A DNA stretch of 64,000 nt from Roseivirga sp. UBA6052 (GCA_002427755.1 DIYO01000002.1:94745-158744); one strand, 5' to 3'. Positions 1 through 7,921 are shown, numbered from the stretch's first letter. Notes: generated by a model not told the origin, from the sequence alone. Translations and numbers: made by a program.

Positions 1-64
1 TAACGCAGCCTCAGCATTGAAAAAGTTCTTATTCTAGGTGACTAGATTACAATCAACATGTCTT

Positions 65-90
65 AAGCCACTCCACATGGAGTGGCTTTT
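65..90 (+). terminator. Rho-independent terminator of an upstream gene outside the window
   Basis: A perfect 10-bp stem (AAGCCACTCC with GGAGTGGCTT, loop ACAT) is followed by a short T-run. It lies upstream of the first complete gene, so it presumably ends a gene whose body lies left of the window. The remaining bases up to 236 show no coding pattern. Confidence 0.8.
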
Positions 91-236
91 GCGTTTTATA
101 AAACATCACTTTTTGAAGGTAATTTCAATGGGCATACCTAGACATCGCCTATTTACAGTCAAAACAATAACTTTAGAGTCAATTTGAAAGGATATGCTCA
201 CTGAGTTTATCTGGGAGATGTTACCACTTGGAACAA

Positions 237-977
237 ATGAAAATAGCCGTAGTTCAAGTCAATAGTACAGTTGGTGATATTCAGCAAAACTTAGAAGCGC
301 ACTATCGCATAATCGAAGCGGCTATTGAGGAGGATGTTCAACTCATTGCATTCCCCGAAATGTCTTTAACGGGCTACTGTAGAAAAGAAGGTGAAAAGCT
401 AGCCTTTACAGAGCATGATAGTCGATTAAACAAATTAAAAACGCTGGCAACACAAGGTGATATTCATATTGTAGTTGGCGCACCAATCAAAATCAAAGGC
501 AAGCTATATATAGGGGCATTTGTTATTTACCCTAAGAAACCCATTGGCATCTATACCAAACAATATTTACACGATGGTGAAGAATTGTTCTATTCATCAT
601 CCATGCATTATAATCCAATAATTAAGCTGGGGCAAGAGCGTATATCATTAGCCATTTGCGCGGATATAAACAATGAAAACCACCCAAGAGCGGCATGCAA
701 AAATGGAAGTACCATCTACCTACCATGCATCTTCAATTCTGAAGAGGGAATAAAAAAGGGATATGAGCAATTAAGAACCTATGCTAAGGATTATTCGCTC
801 AACATTCTCATGTCAAATTACAATGGCGAACTTTGGAATATGAAATCTGGAGGTAAAAGCGCATTCTGGAACTCGAATGGTGAACTAGTTGGCTGTCTAA
901 ATGCCAATGATTTAGGAATTCTAGTTGCCGAAAAGAAAAAAGAAAAATGGGCGACTAGAAAACTAGTTTTAAATTGA
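237..977 (+). CDS. Carbon-nitrogen (nitrilase superfamily) hydrolase
   Basis: This is a cytosolic protein of about 246 residues in the nitrilase/omega-amidase superfamily, which hydrolyses non-peptide C-N bonds of amides or nitriles. The catalytic Glu sits in AFPEMSLTGY near residue 41, a Lys is in the IYTKQYLHDGEE segment, and the nucleophilic Cys is in LAICADINNENHP, so the Glu-Lys-Cys triad is complete. The length is close to the usual 260-280. A TTG lies three codons upstream at 228, but I prefer the ATG at 237 because it begins the canonical first beta strand (MKIAVVQ). The gene stands alone. The substrate cannot be predicted, and the branch is not the obvious NAD synthetase or omega-amidase type. 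Confidence 0.85.
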   Translation: MKIAVVQVNSTVGDIQQNLEAHYRIIEAAIEEDVQLIAFPEMSLTGYCRKEGEKLAFTEHDSRLNKLKTLATQGDIHIVVGAPIKIKGKLYIGAFVIYPKKPIGIYTKQYLHDGEELFYSSSMHYNPIIKLGQERISLAICADINNENHPRAACKNGSTIYLPCIFNSEEGIKKGYEQLRTYAKDYSLNILMSNYNGELWNMKSGGKSAFWNSNGELVGCLNANDLGILVAEKKKEKWATRKLVLN

Positions 978-1052
978 ATTGAAACTAGCTTAGAAGAGCA
1001 CATTGAAATATCAGTAAATACCGATTTACTTGTTGAATGATATAATCGATCC

Positions 1053-1526
1053 ATGATCATCTATAATCAAACTTCTACTGCCAAAAGATTCTTAAGTGGC
1101 ATCTTAATAGGAGTCTTGGTTCTTCCTGCAATATGGCTCCTAGCTGAAGGATTTATGCTTTATGGATTAGCCTTAGTCATTATCTACTTGGCTTTTGAAA
1201 CGCATAGAACAGGGGTCCATTTTGATTTTGTTGAGGGAAAGCTGAGCGCTTTTAGAGAGGTCTTCTTTATCAAAATTCCAAAAGGAGCAGTAAGCCAGCT
1301 AAATGCATTCAATTACTACAGAATTGTGGAAGAGCATAAGGAGGCTACCATCAGTGCAAACTGGGTGCAATCCTCTACCATTTCTCAAACGCACCAAATC
1401 CTAGAGCTTTTCAATACTCACAACGGAGAATTTGAGCAAATCGTAAAAAGTAATTCTGAACAACTTAAACCATTGCTGGACAGATTAGAGGAGCGGGATA
1501 TTAGCCTCTATCAACTAATCGGCTAA
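1053..1526 (+). CDS. Small membrane protein of unknown function
   Basis: I do not recognise this 157-residue protein. Residues about 12-50 form two closely spaced hydrophobic segments (LSGILIGVLVLPAIWLL, then YGLALVIIYLAF) joined by a very short turn. The remaining ~105 residues look soluble, with alternating beta-like stretches, so the layout is a short membrane hairpin carrying a cytosolic domain. It could be a PH-like domain, but that is only a guess from the pattern. It lies 75 bp after the nitrilase gene on the same strand and may be co-transcribed. An inverted repeat follows at 1573-1621. Confidence 0.7.
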   Translation: MIIYNQTSTAKRFLSGILIGVLVLPAIWLLAEGFMLYGLALVIIYLAFETHRTGVHFDFVEGKLSAFREVFFIKIPKGAVSQLNAFNYYRIVEEHKEATISANWVQSSTISQTHQILELFNTHNGEFEQIVKSNSEQLKPLLDRLEERDISLYQLIG

Positions 1527-1572
1527 TTTCACCTCTACTTTCAGAAATGTGATATTTTCATAAAGTCAGATT

Positions 1573-1621
1573 AATAAGCATCCGGTTAAATAATCTAACT
1601 GAACCTCACCGGATGCTTATT
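1573..1621. terminator. Long inverted repeat between convergent genes
   Basis: A perfect 14-bp stem (AATAAGCATCCGGT with ACCGGATGCTTATT) encloses a 21-base loop. It lies between the end of the plus-strand membrane-protein gene and the end of the minus-strand cassette. It has no strong T-run, so it may act as a bidirectional transcript-end hairpin rather than a classical terminator. Confidence 0.55.
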
Positions 1622-1649
1622 CTATTATTATAGGATATCTATAAACCTT

Positions 1650-1674
1650 GCTATTCAATTTTTAATTGAATAGC
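1650..1674 (-). terminator. Hairpin downstream of the 1693-2573 cassette
   Basis: A perfect 11-bp stem (GCTATTCAATT with AATTGAATAGC) has a 3-base loop. It lies about 19 bases beyond the stop of the minus-strand gene ending at 1693 and is AT-rich. It is probably a transcript-end structure for that two-gene unit. Confidence 0.5.
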
Positions 1675-1692
1675 ACTTATCAATCGGACACC

Positions 1693-2109
1693 TTAAACTA
1701 CCACGTCTTCTATATCAATTATCACTTGATTAAGTACATCTTGAAGTGTTGCTCCATTTGAACCCGCATCTTCAAGTATATTTGGAACGTCAGCCCCACC
1801 AAGTGCATCGCCTATAGTCATACCTACTTTGGCCTGAAACATTATCTGATTATCATAAACAAAGTATTCAGTTGTATTGAGTAAATCCCCTATTCTTGTT
1901 CCACAAGCGATAATCTTCTTAGCGGCTGCAGATTTCACATCTAAACCTTTTAAACCTACTAACTCACTAAAAAACACGTCTATTTCATCATCTAGTAAAC
2001 ATCTGACAAATCTTTTGGCCATTTTCGCATGACCAATTTCTACACGGTTGTTATCACCAGTTGGAACAGAATAACTTCCGTTATCTACCTGTATGGAAAA
2101 TGTATTCAT
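1693..2109 (-). CDS. Unrecognised cytosolic protein, second gene of a two-gene cassette
   Basis: This 138-residue protein matches no family I can name. It has no signal peptide and no membrane segment. The N-terminus (MNTFSIQVDNGSYSVPTGDNN) is beta-like and polar. The middle (RFVRCLLDDEIDVFFSELV) is helical, and the C-terminus is rich in Asp, Val and Ile. It starts 11 bases after the stop of the gene at 2121-2573, so the two are almost certainly one operon and may act together. A short hairpin follows the stop. Small acidic proteins of this kind paired with a beta-sandwich-like partner can be secreted effectors or structural proteins, but nothing in the sequence proves a role. Confidence 0.7.
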   Translation of the reverse strand: MNTFSIQVDNGSYSVPTGDNNRVEIGHAKMAKRFVRCLLDDEIDVFFSELVGLKGLDVKSAAAKKIIACGTRIGDLLNTTEYFVYDNQIMFQAKVGMTIGDALGGADVPNILEDAGSNGATLQDVLNQVIIDIEDVVV

Positions 2110-2120
2110 AGCATTTAGGT

Positions 2121-2573
2121 TTAATTAGAAGAAACTACAATGCTTAAGGACAATAAATCCTCTGAACTGTTCAGGTCTGGAGTAAATGTTACAACTAGAC
2201 CCTTTGCTAGATTTACAGTAACCATTCCAGTACCTCCATTTATCCAACTTTCAGATTTACCTGCAGAATCGGGTGTACCCAAATATGACCACTTCAAATC
2301 GCCTAAATCGTATCCTGCTACTGTTCCAGGATAACTTGCATTGAATCCAATCTTAACTCCTTCAACTTCGTATACGCATTTTAATGCGGCTGCTCCCGTT
2401 CCTGCAAAACTGATCATACTTGTATCTTCAGTGTCTGCATCTCCTGCATCATATTCTTCTAGTTTTTCAGGTAGAGTCTGTTCGAATTTTACTTCTTCAG
2501 CAAGTACTGGCTCCCATTCTATTCGAGAAAGTGTAAACTGTGTTTGGTTGGCTAGTGAAATTTTTAAGCCCAT
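2121..2573 (-). CDS. Unrecognised small beta-rich protein, first gene of a two-gene cassette
   Basis: This 150-residue protein has no signal peptide, one Cys, and a strongly beta-like, Gly/Ser/Thr-rich composition. It opens with MGLKISLANQTQFTLSRIEW, and the central segment ends with YPGTVAGYDLGDLKW. The opening and the glycine-rich loops resemble, in general style only, small beta-sandwich cytolysin or lectin families such as aegerolysins and ET79-type crystal proteins, and I cannot assign it to any of them. It is followed 11 bases later by the 138-residue partner at 1693-2109. The upstream region is extremely AT-rich and shared divergently with the XRE regulator gene. Confidence 0.7.
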   Translation of the reverse strand: MGLKISLANQTQFTLSRIEWEPVLAEEVKFEQTLPEKLEEYDAGDADTEDTSMISFAGTGAAALKCVYEVEGVKIGFNASYPGTVAGYDLGDLKWSYLGTPDSAGKSESWINGGTGMVTVNLAKGLVVTFTPDLNSSEDLLSLSIVVSSN

Positions 2574-2791
2574 AACTTATTTTTTTAATTGTGAATGTTA
2601 ATTGATCTAATATATATAATTATACATTCGTTTGATTTTATATTCTTATTTAAATATTTGTAAACATATATTAAGCTAAGCCTACATGACATATTATATA
2701 TGTGTGTAATTAATGTTACAAACCATGAATAGTTAACCAACACCAACTGACTGAGTGTAATGATTTAACTCAATAATAGTTAATCATAGCC

Positions 2792-2824
2792 CTGTCATAC
2801 TACTGTCATATTGCTGTCATAACC
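2792..2824 (+). promoter_or_regulatory. Three tandem Pho-box half-sites (CTGTCATA, 11-bp period)
   Basis: CTGTCATA occurs exactly at 2792, 2803 and 2814, so the repeats are in strict 11-bp phase with 3-base spacers. The classical PhoB binding consensus is two CTGTCAT repeats in 11-bp register, and this site offers three perfect units. It ends 28 bases before the TAnnTTTG element, a suitable place for an activator. Whether this organism's PhoB-type regulator recognises the same motif is inference. Confidence 0.7.
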
Positions 2825-2852
2825 CTTTATGATACCGTTACAACCTAATTAC

Positions 2853-2860
2853 TAGTTTTG
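2853..2860 (+). promoter_or_regulatory. Bacteroidota -7 promoter element (TAGTTTTG)
   Basis: This is an exact match to TAnnTTTG, the -7 element used by the primary sigma factor of Bacteroidota. Transcription would begin near 2867. That excludes the in-frame TTG at 2858 as the start of the following gene and supports the ATG at 2891. Confidence 0.65.
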
Positions 2861-2890
2861 CATCACAATCAAGATTTAGAGCGAAAGCAT

Positions 2891-3358
2891 ATGGATGCGA
2901 ATACAAATACAGTACGAGACATCAAGAAAATGAGGTTAGAGAGACATTGGTCTCAAGAGCAATTGGCAGAAATGAGCGGTTTAAGCATTCGAACCATTCA
3001 GCACATTGAGAATGGAGAAAATGCAGGTTTGGAATCATTGAAAGCTTTAGCCTCAGTATTCGATACAGACATCAAAGACTCAGATAAACAGGAGGAAATA
3101 GATCAGATCAAAAAGGAGGAAGAGTATGTTCAAAATGTAAAGGGCTTTTACGTTATGCTAGTTGCAGCGATACTCAACTTAGCCATTTTCCTCTTTATAG
3201 CTTTTTCTGATTCAGATAACGAGAGCTGGGGGCTCTTTTTTTACATGCTTGTTTTCTGGATAGTGATTTTAGTAGTGTACTCGTTTATGAAATTAGATTT
3301 CTTTGGTAAAGACTGGGAAAGAAAGATTATTAATAAGAAGTTCAAAAAGAAACCATGA
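2891..3358 (+). CDS. XRE-family helix-turn-helix protein with C-terminal 2TM domain
   Basis: A DNA-binding domain in residues about 8-60 contains a clear XRE helix-turn-helix (WSQEQLAEMSGLSIRTIQHIENG). After an acidic linker, residues about 85-150 match the small 2TM domain common in Bacteroidota. That domain has two transmembrane helices followed by a basic end with the typical GKDWERKI signature. The product is therefore a regulator anchored in the inner membrane. The ATG at 2891 is chosen because an in-frame TTG at 2858 lies inside the promoter. The promoter carries three Pho-box half-sites, which suggests phosphate-dependent expression. A secreted PNPOx-like gene follows 10 bases after the stop and may share the transcript. 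Confidence 0.85.
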   Translation: MDANTNTVRDIKKMRLERHWSQEQLAEMSGLSIRTIQHIENGENAGLESLKALASVFDTDIKDSDKQEEIDQIKKEEEYVQNVKGFYVMLVAAILNLAIFLFIAFSDSDNESWGLFFYMLVFWIVILVVYSFMKLDFFGKDWERKIINKKFKKKP

Positions 3359-3368
3359 TTACTCCATT

Positions 3369-3932
3369 ATGCCAAGGATAAGGAAAGCCAAGATAAGCCA
3401 AATGATCCGCCTCAAAATCGCTTTAACCCTAATGCTAATGGTGTTCTCTCCTACTGTTATATTCGGTCAGGAGTCAGTATCAAATGAAGCACAGCGAGAG
3501 TCTTTCTTATCTGCTGCAAGAGATATGATTGAAGCGGCTGGCAATTGTGCTTTGATCACCTTAGATGATACTTCCATTCCAGTGGTAAGAATCATGGATC
3601 CTTTTCCACCAGATGAAGATTTTACCATTTGGTTTGGCACCAATGTAAAGAGCAGAAAGGTGGAACAAATCAAGAAGAACCCTAATGTTACCCTCTATTA
3701 TCAAGACAATGATAAAACAGGATATGTGGTCATACATGCCAAAGCGCAGATTGTGGATGATCCCGTAGAAAAGAAAAAACGATGGAAAAAAGCTTGGGAA
3801 GACTTCTACCCAAATAACCGAGAGGCTTACACGTTGATCAAAGCAACTCCTGTTTCACTGGAAATCTTAAGCGAGTCGAGAAAAATCTTGGGCGATTCAA
3901 TTACATGGAAAACCCCGGTTGTTAAGTTCTAA
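3369..3932 (+). CDS. Secreted pyridoxamine 5'-phosphate oxidase-like FMN-binding protein
   Basis: After a signal peptide (hydrophobic LKIALTLMLMVFSPTVIFG, cleavage before QES) comes a split-barrel flavin-binding fold of about 140 residues. Its core resembles general-stress-type PNPOx proteins: CALITLDDTSIPVVRIMDP, then WFGTNVKSRKVEQIKKNP, then VVIHAKAQIVDDP. This family binds FMN, F420 or haem and often lacks true pyridoxamine oxidase activity. Export is unusual for it. Starts at 3369 or 3402 are both possible, and the ATG at 3402 gives the tidiest signal peptide. It directly follows the XRE-2TM gene and precedes a YdeI gene by 9 bases, so a three-gene transcript is likely. Confidence 0.75.
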   Translation: MPRIRKAKISQMIRLKIALTLMLMVFSPTVIFGQESVSNEAQRESFLSAARDMIEAAGNCALITLDDTSIPVVRIMDPFPPDEDFTIWFGTNVKSRKVEQIKKNPNVTLYYQDNDKTGYVVIHAKAQIVDDPVEKKKRWKKAWEDFYPNNREAYTLIKATPVSLEILSESRKILGDSITWKTPVVKF

Positions 3933-3941
3933 TCTTAGCTA

Positions 3942-4517
3942 ATGAAGGATCTTGAAGAATACTGTCCGAATAACCGACAAGAATGGAGGCAGTGGCTAAA
4001 GGAAAACCATAAGACCAAGAAAGCAGTATGGTTGATTTTCAATAAGACCAAGTCACCTAATTATAATTTGAATTGGCATGATGCAGTTGATGAGGCCCTT
4101 TGCTACGGATGGATAGACGGTATCAAAAAATCAATTGACGAAGATTGTTACAAACACTATTTCAGCAAACGCAAACCCAAAAGCAATTGGTCTAAAGTCA
4201 ACAAGGAGAAGATTGAACAGTTAATTGCACAGGGTTTGATGGAAGAAGCCGGTTACCAAAGTATCGCCATTGCAAAAGAAAATGGATCATGGACTATTCT
4301 TGATGCGATTGAAGCTCTAGAAGTTCCTTTAGACCTGCAAGATGCCTTTAGCAACAACAAAGCTGCATGGGACTTTTATGAGAACCTTAGCGACTCTTTG
4401 AAGAAACAATATCTTTATTGGGTAATCTCAGCTAAGAAAGAAGAAACGAGATTGAAGAGAATTTCAGAAATCATAGAGAACGGTAATCAAGGCTTAAGAC
4501 CAAAGCCATTCCGTTAA
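3942..4517 (+). CDS. YdeI/OmpD-associated family protein
   Basis: This is a cytosolic protein of 191 residues. The N-terminal half carries the family core (NRQEWRQWLKENH, VDEALCYGWIDG, FSKRKPKSNWSKVN). The C-terminal part holds the OmdA-like helical region with FSNNKAAWDFYENLS and a basic end. Family members are linked to bacteriocin or polymyxin protection in enterobacteria, but the biochemical role is unsettled. Length and motifs are normal. The gene follows the PNPOx-like gene by 9 bases. A perfect palindrome TTAGGCCTAA at 4567-4576 lies in the gap before the next gene. Confidence 0.85.
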   Translation: MKDLEEYCPNNRQEWRQWLKENHKTKKAVWLIFNKTKSPNYNLNWHDAVDEALCYGWIDGIKKSIDEDCYKHYFSKRKPKSNWSKVNKEKIEQLIAQGLMEEAGYQSIAIAKENGSWTILDAIEALEVPLDLQDAFSNNKAAWDFYENLSDSLKKQYLYWVISAKKEETRLKRISEIIENGNQGLRPKPFR

Positions 4518-4637
4518 AATTTAAATGAGCGTAACTCATTAACGATTCAGGATTGAAAGTAATCTATTAGGCCTAACCTAAGTCATATTTCATTCTCTGT
4601 TTATCACCTATTTTGAGCAGAATTCAATTCAACTGAA

Positions 4638-6005
4638 ATGCTCAACCAATTTCTAAAAAGAGAAGCGACTATTGCCAAACCAGGATTTAACCGCTGGCTC
4701 GTTCCGCCAGCCGCTTTAGCCATTCATTTGTGCATAGGCCAGATTTATGCCTACTCAGTATTCAACGAACCCATGACTAGACTTTTGGGTATTTCAGCAT
4801 CTACTGCGGAGGACTGGGAATTAACTACCATTGGCTGGATCTTCTCTATAGCACTCTTCACCTTAGGTGCATCTGCCGCCATCTTTGGACAATGGCTTGA
4901 AAGAGTAGGCCCGAGGAGAGCCATGTTTGCTTCAGCTTGTTGCTTTGCAGGCGGTTTTCTTGTAGCTGCTTTAGGTGTTCAGCTGCATCAGGTTTGGCTA
5001 GTTTATCTAGGGCATGGTGTTTTGGGAGGAATTGGGCTTGGGCTTGGGTACATATCTCCGGTTTCTACCTTAATGAAATGGTTTCCAGACAAACCGGGAA
5101 TGGCTACAGGTATGGCCATTATGGGCTTTGGTGGTGGTGCTATGATCGCCTCTCCCCTTTCTGTAAGTCTCATGAATTACTTCGCTTCGCCAGCTTCAAC
5201 AGGAGTTTCTCAAACCTTTTTAGTAATGGGAATCATCTACTTCTGTTTCATGCTTTTTGGCGTATTTATCGTTCGCTTACCACAATACGGCTGGAAACCT
5301 CTAGGATGGATCCCTAAAAGCAACAACAATAAAATGATTGCTACAGGTTATGTAGATGCCAATCAAGCCATTAAAACCCCACAATTCTATCTGCTCTTTA
5401 CTGTACTCGCCATGAATGTTACCGCTGGTATAGGCGTGCTAGGGCAAGCCTCTGTTATGATTCAAGAAATGTTCTCGGTTGCTTCAGTTGGAGAAAAGAT
5501 GGCTGTTACTGCAGCCGCTGCAGGAGGATTTGTAGGTTTACTCAGCATATTTAATATGTTGGGCCGTTTCTTTTGGTCTTCTATGTCTGATAGAATAGGT
5601 AGAAAAAACACCTATTCAATCTTCTTTATTCTAGGCGCAGTCCTTTATGTACTGGTACCCATGGCAGGTAATGTGGGCAGTGTCGCACTTTTTATCATCT
5701 GCTTTGCCATCATCATTAGCATGTATGGCGGAGGCTTTGCAACCATACCTGCTTATCTCAAAGATATGTTCGGGGTAAAGCAAGTGGGAGCCATTCATGG
5801 CCGCCTACTCCTTGCTTGGTCTTTAGCTGCTATATTAGGTCCTGTACTTGTGAACTACATTCGCGCCTACCAGATTGAAGAAATGAATATTGCTCCTGCT
5901 CAAGCCTATTCTACCACCATGTACATAATGGCCGGTCTGTTGATTATAGGTCTAATCTGTAACCTGTCTATTAAGCCGGTTAACCGTAAATTCTTTAATG
6001 AGTGA
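4638..6005 (+). CDS. OFA-family MFS transporter (oxalate/formate antiporter-like)
   Basis: This is a polytopic protein of 455 residues with about twelve hydrophobic helices. The N-terminal motif (LVPPAALAIHLCIGQIYAYS) is diagnostic of the OFA family of the major facilitator superfamily. The cytoplasmic loop SDRIGRK and the glycine-rich helix GHGVLGGIGLGLGYISP also fit. Family members exchange monocarboxylates such as oxalate, formate or lactate, and the substrate here is unknown. The gene is followed at once by a 35-residue membrane peptide that matches the companion small subunit of these transporters, which strengthens the assignment. Confidence 0.9.
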   Translation: MLNQFLKREATIAKPGFNRWLVPPAALAIHLCIGQIYAYSVFNEPMTRLLGISASTAEDWELTTIGWIFSIALFTLGASAAIFGQWLERVGPRRAMFASACCFAGGFLVAALGVQLHQVWLVYLGHGVLGGIGLGLGYISPVSTLMKWFPDKPGMATGMAIMGFGGGAMIASPLSVSLMNYFASPASTGVSQTFLVMGIIYFCFMLFGVFIVRLPQYGWKPLGWIPKSNNNKMIATGYVDANQAIKTPQFYLLFTVLAMNVTAGIGVLGQASVMIQEMFSVASVGEKMAVTAAAAGGFVGLLSIFNMLGRFFWSSMSDRIGRKNTYSIFFILGAVLYVLVPMAGNVGSVALFIICFAIIISMYGGGFATIPAYLKDMFGVKQVGAIHGRLLLAWSLAAILGPVLVNYIRAYQIEEMNIAPAQAYSTTMYIMAGLLIIGLICNLSIKPVNRKFFNE

Positions 6006-6006
6006 T

Positions 6007-6114
6007 ATGAAAAACAAAGTCAAATTAGTTGTATTTTGGATTATAGTAGCATCGCCATTGATTTGGGGAATTTCACAAACAATTGTTAAGTCTTTAGCGC
6101 TGTTTGGTAATTAA
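6007..6114 (+). CDS. MFS transporter small subunit (35 residues)
   Basis: The ATG at 6007 lies one base after the transporter stop codon. It opens a 35-codon frame with a basic N-terminus (MKNKVKLV), one transmembrane helix around FWIIVASPLIWG, and the ending KSLALFGN. Peptides with this pattern (single helix with a W-G turn, then an ALxLF end) are known beside OFA-type MFS genes and are annotated as a small subunit. The position, translational coupling and composition all fit. It is easily missed because of its size. Its exact role in transport is not established. Confidence 0.8.
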   Translation: MKNKVKLVVFWIIVASPLIWGISQTIVKSLALFGN

Positions 6115-6165
6115 AGAAATGATTGTCAAGGCTATGCGAATTACCTAACCTAATTCTTCATCAAG

Positions 6166-7407
6166 ATGAAAAGACTTTTAATCCTACTTCCATTTTTGGT
6201 TTTTCATTTATCGAGTGAGGCACAAGACAACAAAGAATTACTAATAATCAATCGAATTGATCATTTAGACGAGTTGGCAAGAGAACCTATGCTCGCCCAG
6301 CATCCAAATGGTACCCTTTTCTTGACAGGATACAGAAATGCCGCAGATGAACCGCAGTTGTGGAAAAGTCTGGATTCTGGTAAGCATTGGCAATCGGTTA
6401 ATGTCGGAAAGTATGAAGATGGAGCTCAAGGCAACTCAGATGCCGATCTATATATCGATAATGAGGGTAACATCTTTTTATTGAGTATGTCCTACACCAA
6501 AGCTCCTGAAGACAGAACTAACCTGGATATGAGCACTTTAATTGGTGAGCAAGTAGTTGTTGGTGTAAGTAGAGACATTGGTGAAACCTGGAAATGGAGC
6601 TTTATCTCCAAAAACGATTATGACGATAGACCTTGGATTGAAGAATCGTCCAATGGAGATCTACATATCATCTGGAACGATGGTAAAGGTGTTCATCATT
6701 CAAAGAGTACAGATAAAGGCGAAACTTGGATAAAACAAACTGATATTAATGCTAAAGGAGGCTCTAGTTTCTTTGCCAAAGGGCCTAATGGCAATCTAGC
6801 ATTAAGAATTGCACCATTGTCAGCTTCAGGCTATCAAATAGATGAAGGAGTAGACTTAATCAAGCTAAGTAATGACAATGGTAAGACATGGAAGGATGTA
6901 AAGTTTCCAGAAGAACTTGTTTGGTCACCAGATATGTCAGGGCTTCCAAGATGGACAGAACCTATAGGGTTTGATAGTGAAGGGAACTTATATGCTCTAT
7001 GGAGCACAGGGAATGAGTTAAAGCTGGCAATCACTAAAAATGAGGGTAAGAGTTGGTCAAAGGAAAGTATTTTTAAAAGTGAGCAGATGATGTATTTCCC
7101 TTATATGGAAATCAGTGACGATTTTCTTATGATCACATGGCTATCTGGTAATGGCAAAAGTCTAAGACACAACGCAGGTGTAATATCATTATCTAATCAA
7201 AATTGGAACTTACTAACCATCCCTCCTCAGAAATTAGATATTCGTGCACGCTTCGCTAACTCAGAAAACGGCCTTTCAACAGGAGGTGAATATTTCCCCA
7301 TTATCAAACTAGCAAATGGAAACTTTGGTATGGCAACAACTATCCAAAACCAAACTTCTAATCGTTTAGGCTTTAGCTTTTGGGAGCTTCTTCTTTCCAA
7401 ATACTAG
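6166..7407 (+). CDS. Secreted BNR-repeat / exo-alpha-sialidase-like protein
   Basis: A signal peptide (MKRLLILLPFLVFHLSSEAQ) is followed by a beta-propeller of about 390 residues. At least five Asp-box motifs of the form S-x-D-x-G-x-x-W are visible: SLDSGKHW, SRDIGETW, STDKGETW, SNDNGKTW and TKNEGKSW. Asp boxes are structural and occur in sialidases and in many non-enzymatic propellers. The arginine triad and catalytic Tyr/Glu of true sialidases cannot be confirmed by eye, so the enzymatic role is uncertain. The gene stands alone and is convergent with the small gene ending at 7433. Confidence 0.75.
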   Translation: MKRLLILLPFLVFHLSSEAQDNKELLIINRIDHLDELAREPMLAQHPNGTLFLTGYRNAADEPQLWKSLDSGKHWQSVNVGKYEDGAQGNSDADLYIDNEGNIFLLSMSYTKAPEDRTNLDMSTLIGEQVVVGVSRDIGETWKWSFISKNDYDDRPWIEESSNGDLHIIWNDGKGVHHSKSTDKGETWIKQTDINAKGGSSFFAKGPNGNLALRIAPLSASGYQIDEGVDLIKLSNDNGKTWKDVKFPEELVWSPDMSGLPRWTEPIGFDSEGNLYALWSTGNELKLAITKNEGKSWSKESIFKSEQMMYFPYMEISDDFLMITWLSGNGKSLRHNAGVISLSNQNWNLLTIPPQKLDIRARFANSENGLSTGGEYFPIIKLANGNFGMATTIQNQTSNRLGFSFWELLLSKY

Positions 7408-7432
7408 CAAGAACTGTTGTCTTTCGCTCAAT

Positions 7433-7921
7433 CTAACGTTGAAAGACGTGCTTGTTTCTCATAAAGAAATCACCGGATGCATCTTTATACTGCACCATTT
7501 TAGTCACTTCAATCTTATCCTTAGAAACTAAGATTGACTTCTTGAATCGAGCAGGTCGATTATTGTCTTTTCCAACGCTTTCCAATTGAAGCTCCCAGTT
7601 TTCGAGATCTGTAATCGAAGAGTTTTTCAAATCCCATTTTCCATTGTAGATTATATCATCTCCTTTCAGCTTAAAACTGCCTGTTCGCTTTTCTACTCTC
7701 CCATTCCCTTCATTGTAGAAATAATCAAATTTGAGAGATTTTCCATCGAACTCAGCTACCATTCTTAGTGAGAGGTCTACCAAAGTCTGATCGTCTCCAT
7801 AGTTTAAATAAGTGAGTGTGCCGTTCCATTCTCCTTCAAAGACCTTTAAATGATCGGTGGTAATATTATTGGATGTATTAACCAGTAAAATAATGGCTAT
7901 GGTTGTAATTACAGATTTCAT
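7433..7921 (-). CDS. Exported lipocalin-like protein of unknown function
   Basis: This 162-residue protein has a signal-peptide-like N-terminus (MKSVITTIAIILLVNTS). It continues with a run of amphipathic beta strands containing FEGEWNGTLTYLNYGDD and IIYNGKWDLKNS. The alternation of polar and hydrophobic residues and the GEWNG start resemble small lipocalin or DUF1579-like beta barrels, but I cannot assign a named family. It probably acts in the periplasm. It is convergent with the sialidase-like gene, with 25 bases between the stops. Confidence 0.7.
   Translation of the reverse strand: MKSVITTIAIILLVNTSNNITTDHLKVFEGEWNGTLTYLNYGDDQTLVDLSLRMVAEFDGKSLKFDYFYNEGNGRVEKRTGSFKLKGDDIIYNGKWDLKNSSITDLENWELQLESVGKDNNRPARFKKSILVSKDKIEVTKMVQYKDASGDFFMRNKHVFQR

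Larger units (their letters stand above)
2574..2890. other. AT-rich divergent intergenic region
   Basis: This is about 317 bp between the minus-strand cassette and the plus-strand XRE gene. The left two-thirds is very AT-rich with TATATA runs and no coding pattern. The right third carries the triple CTGTCATA repeat (2792-2824) and a Bacteroidota-type -7 element (2853-2860), both described separately. Confidence 0.8.

Noticed and set aside
1..37. Possible end of a gene left of the window (frame 2 reads NAASALKKFLF then stop)
   Set aside because: All three forward frames meet a stop within the first 37 bases and none is recognisable. The terminator at 65-90 shows a gene ends nearby, but its frame cannot be decided.
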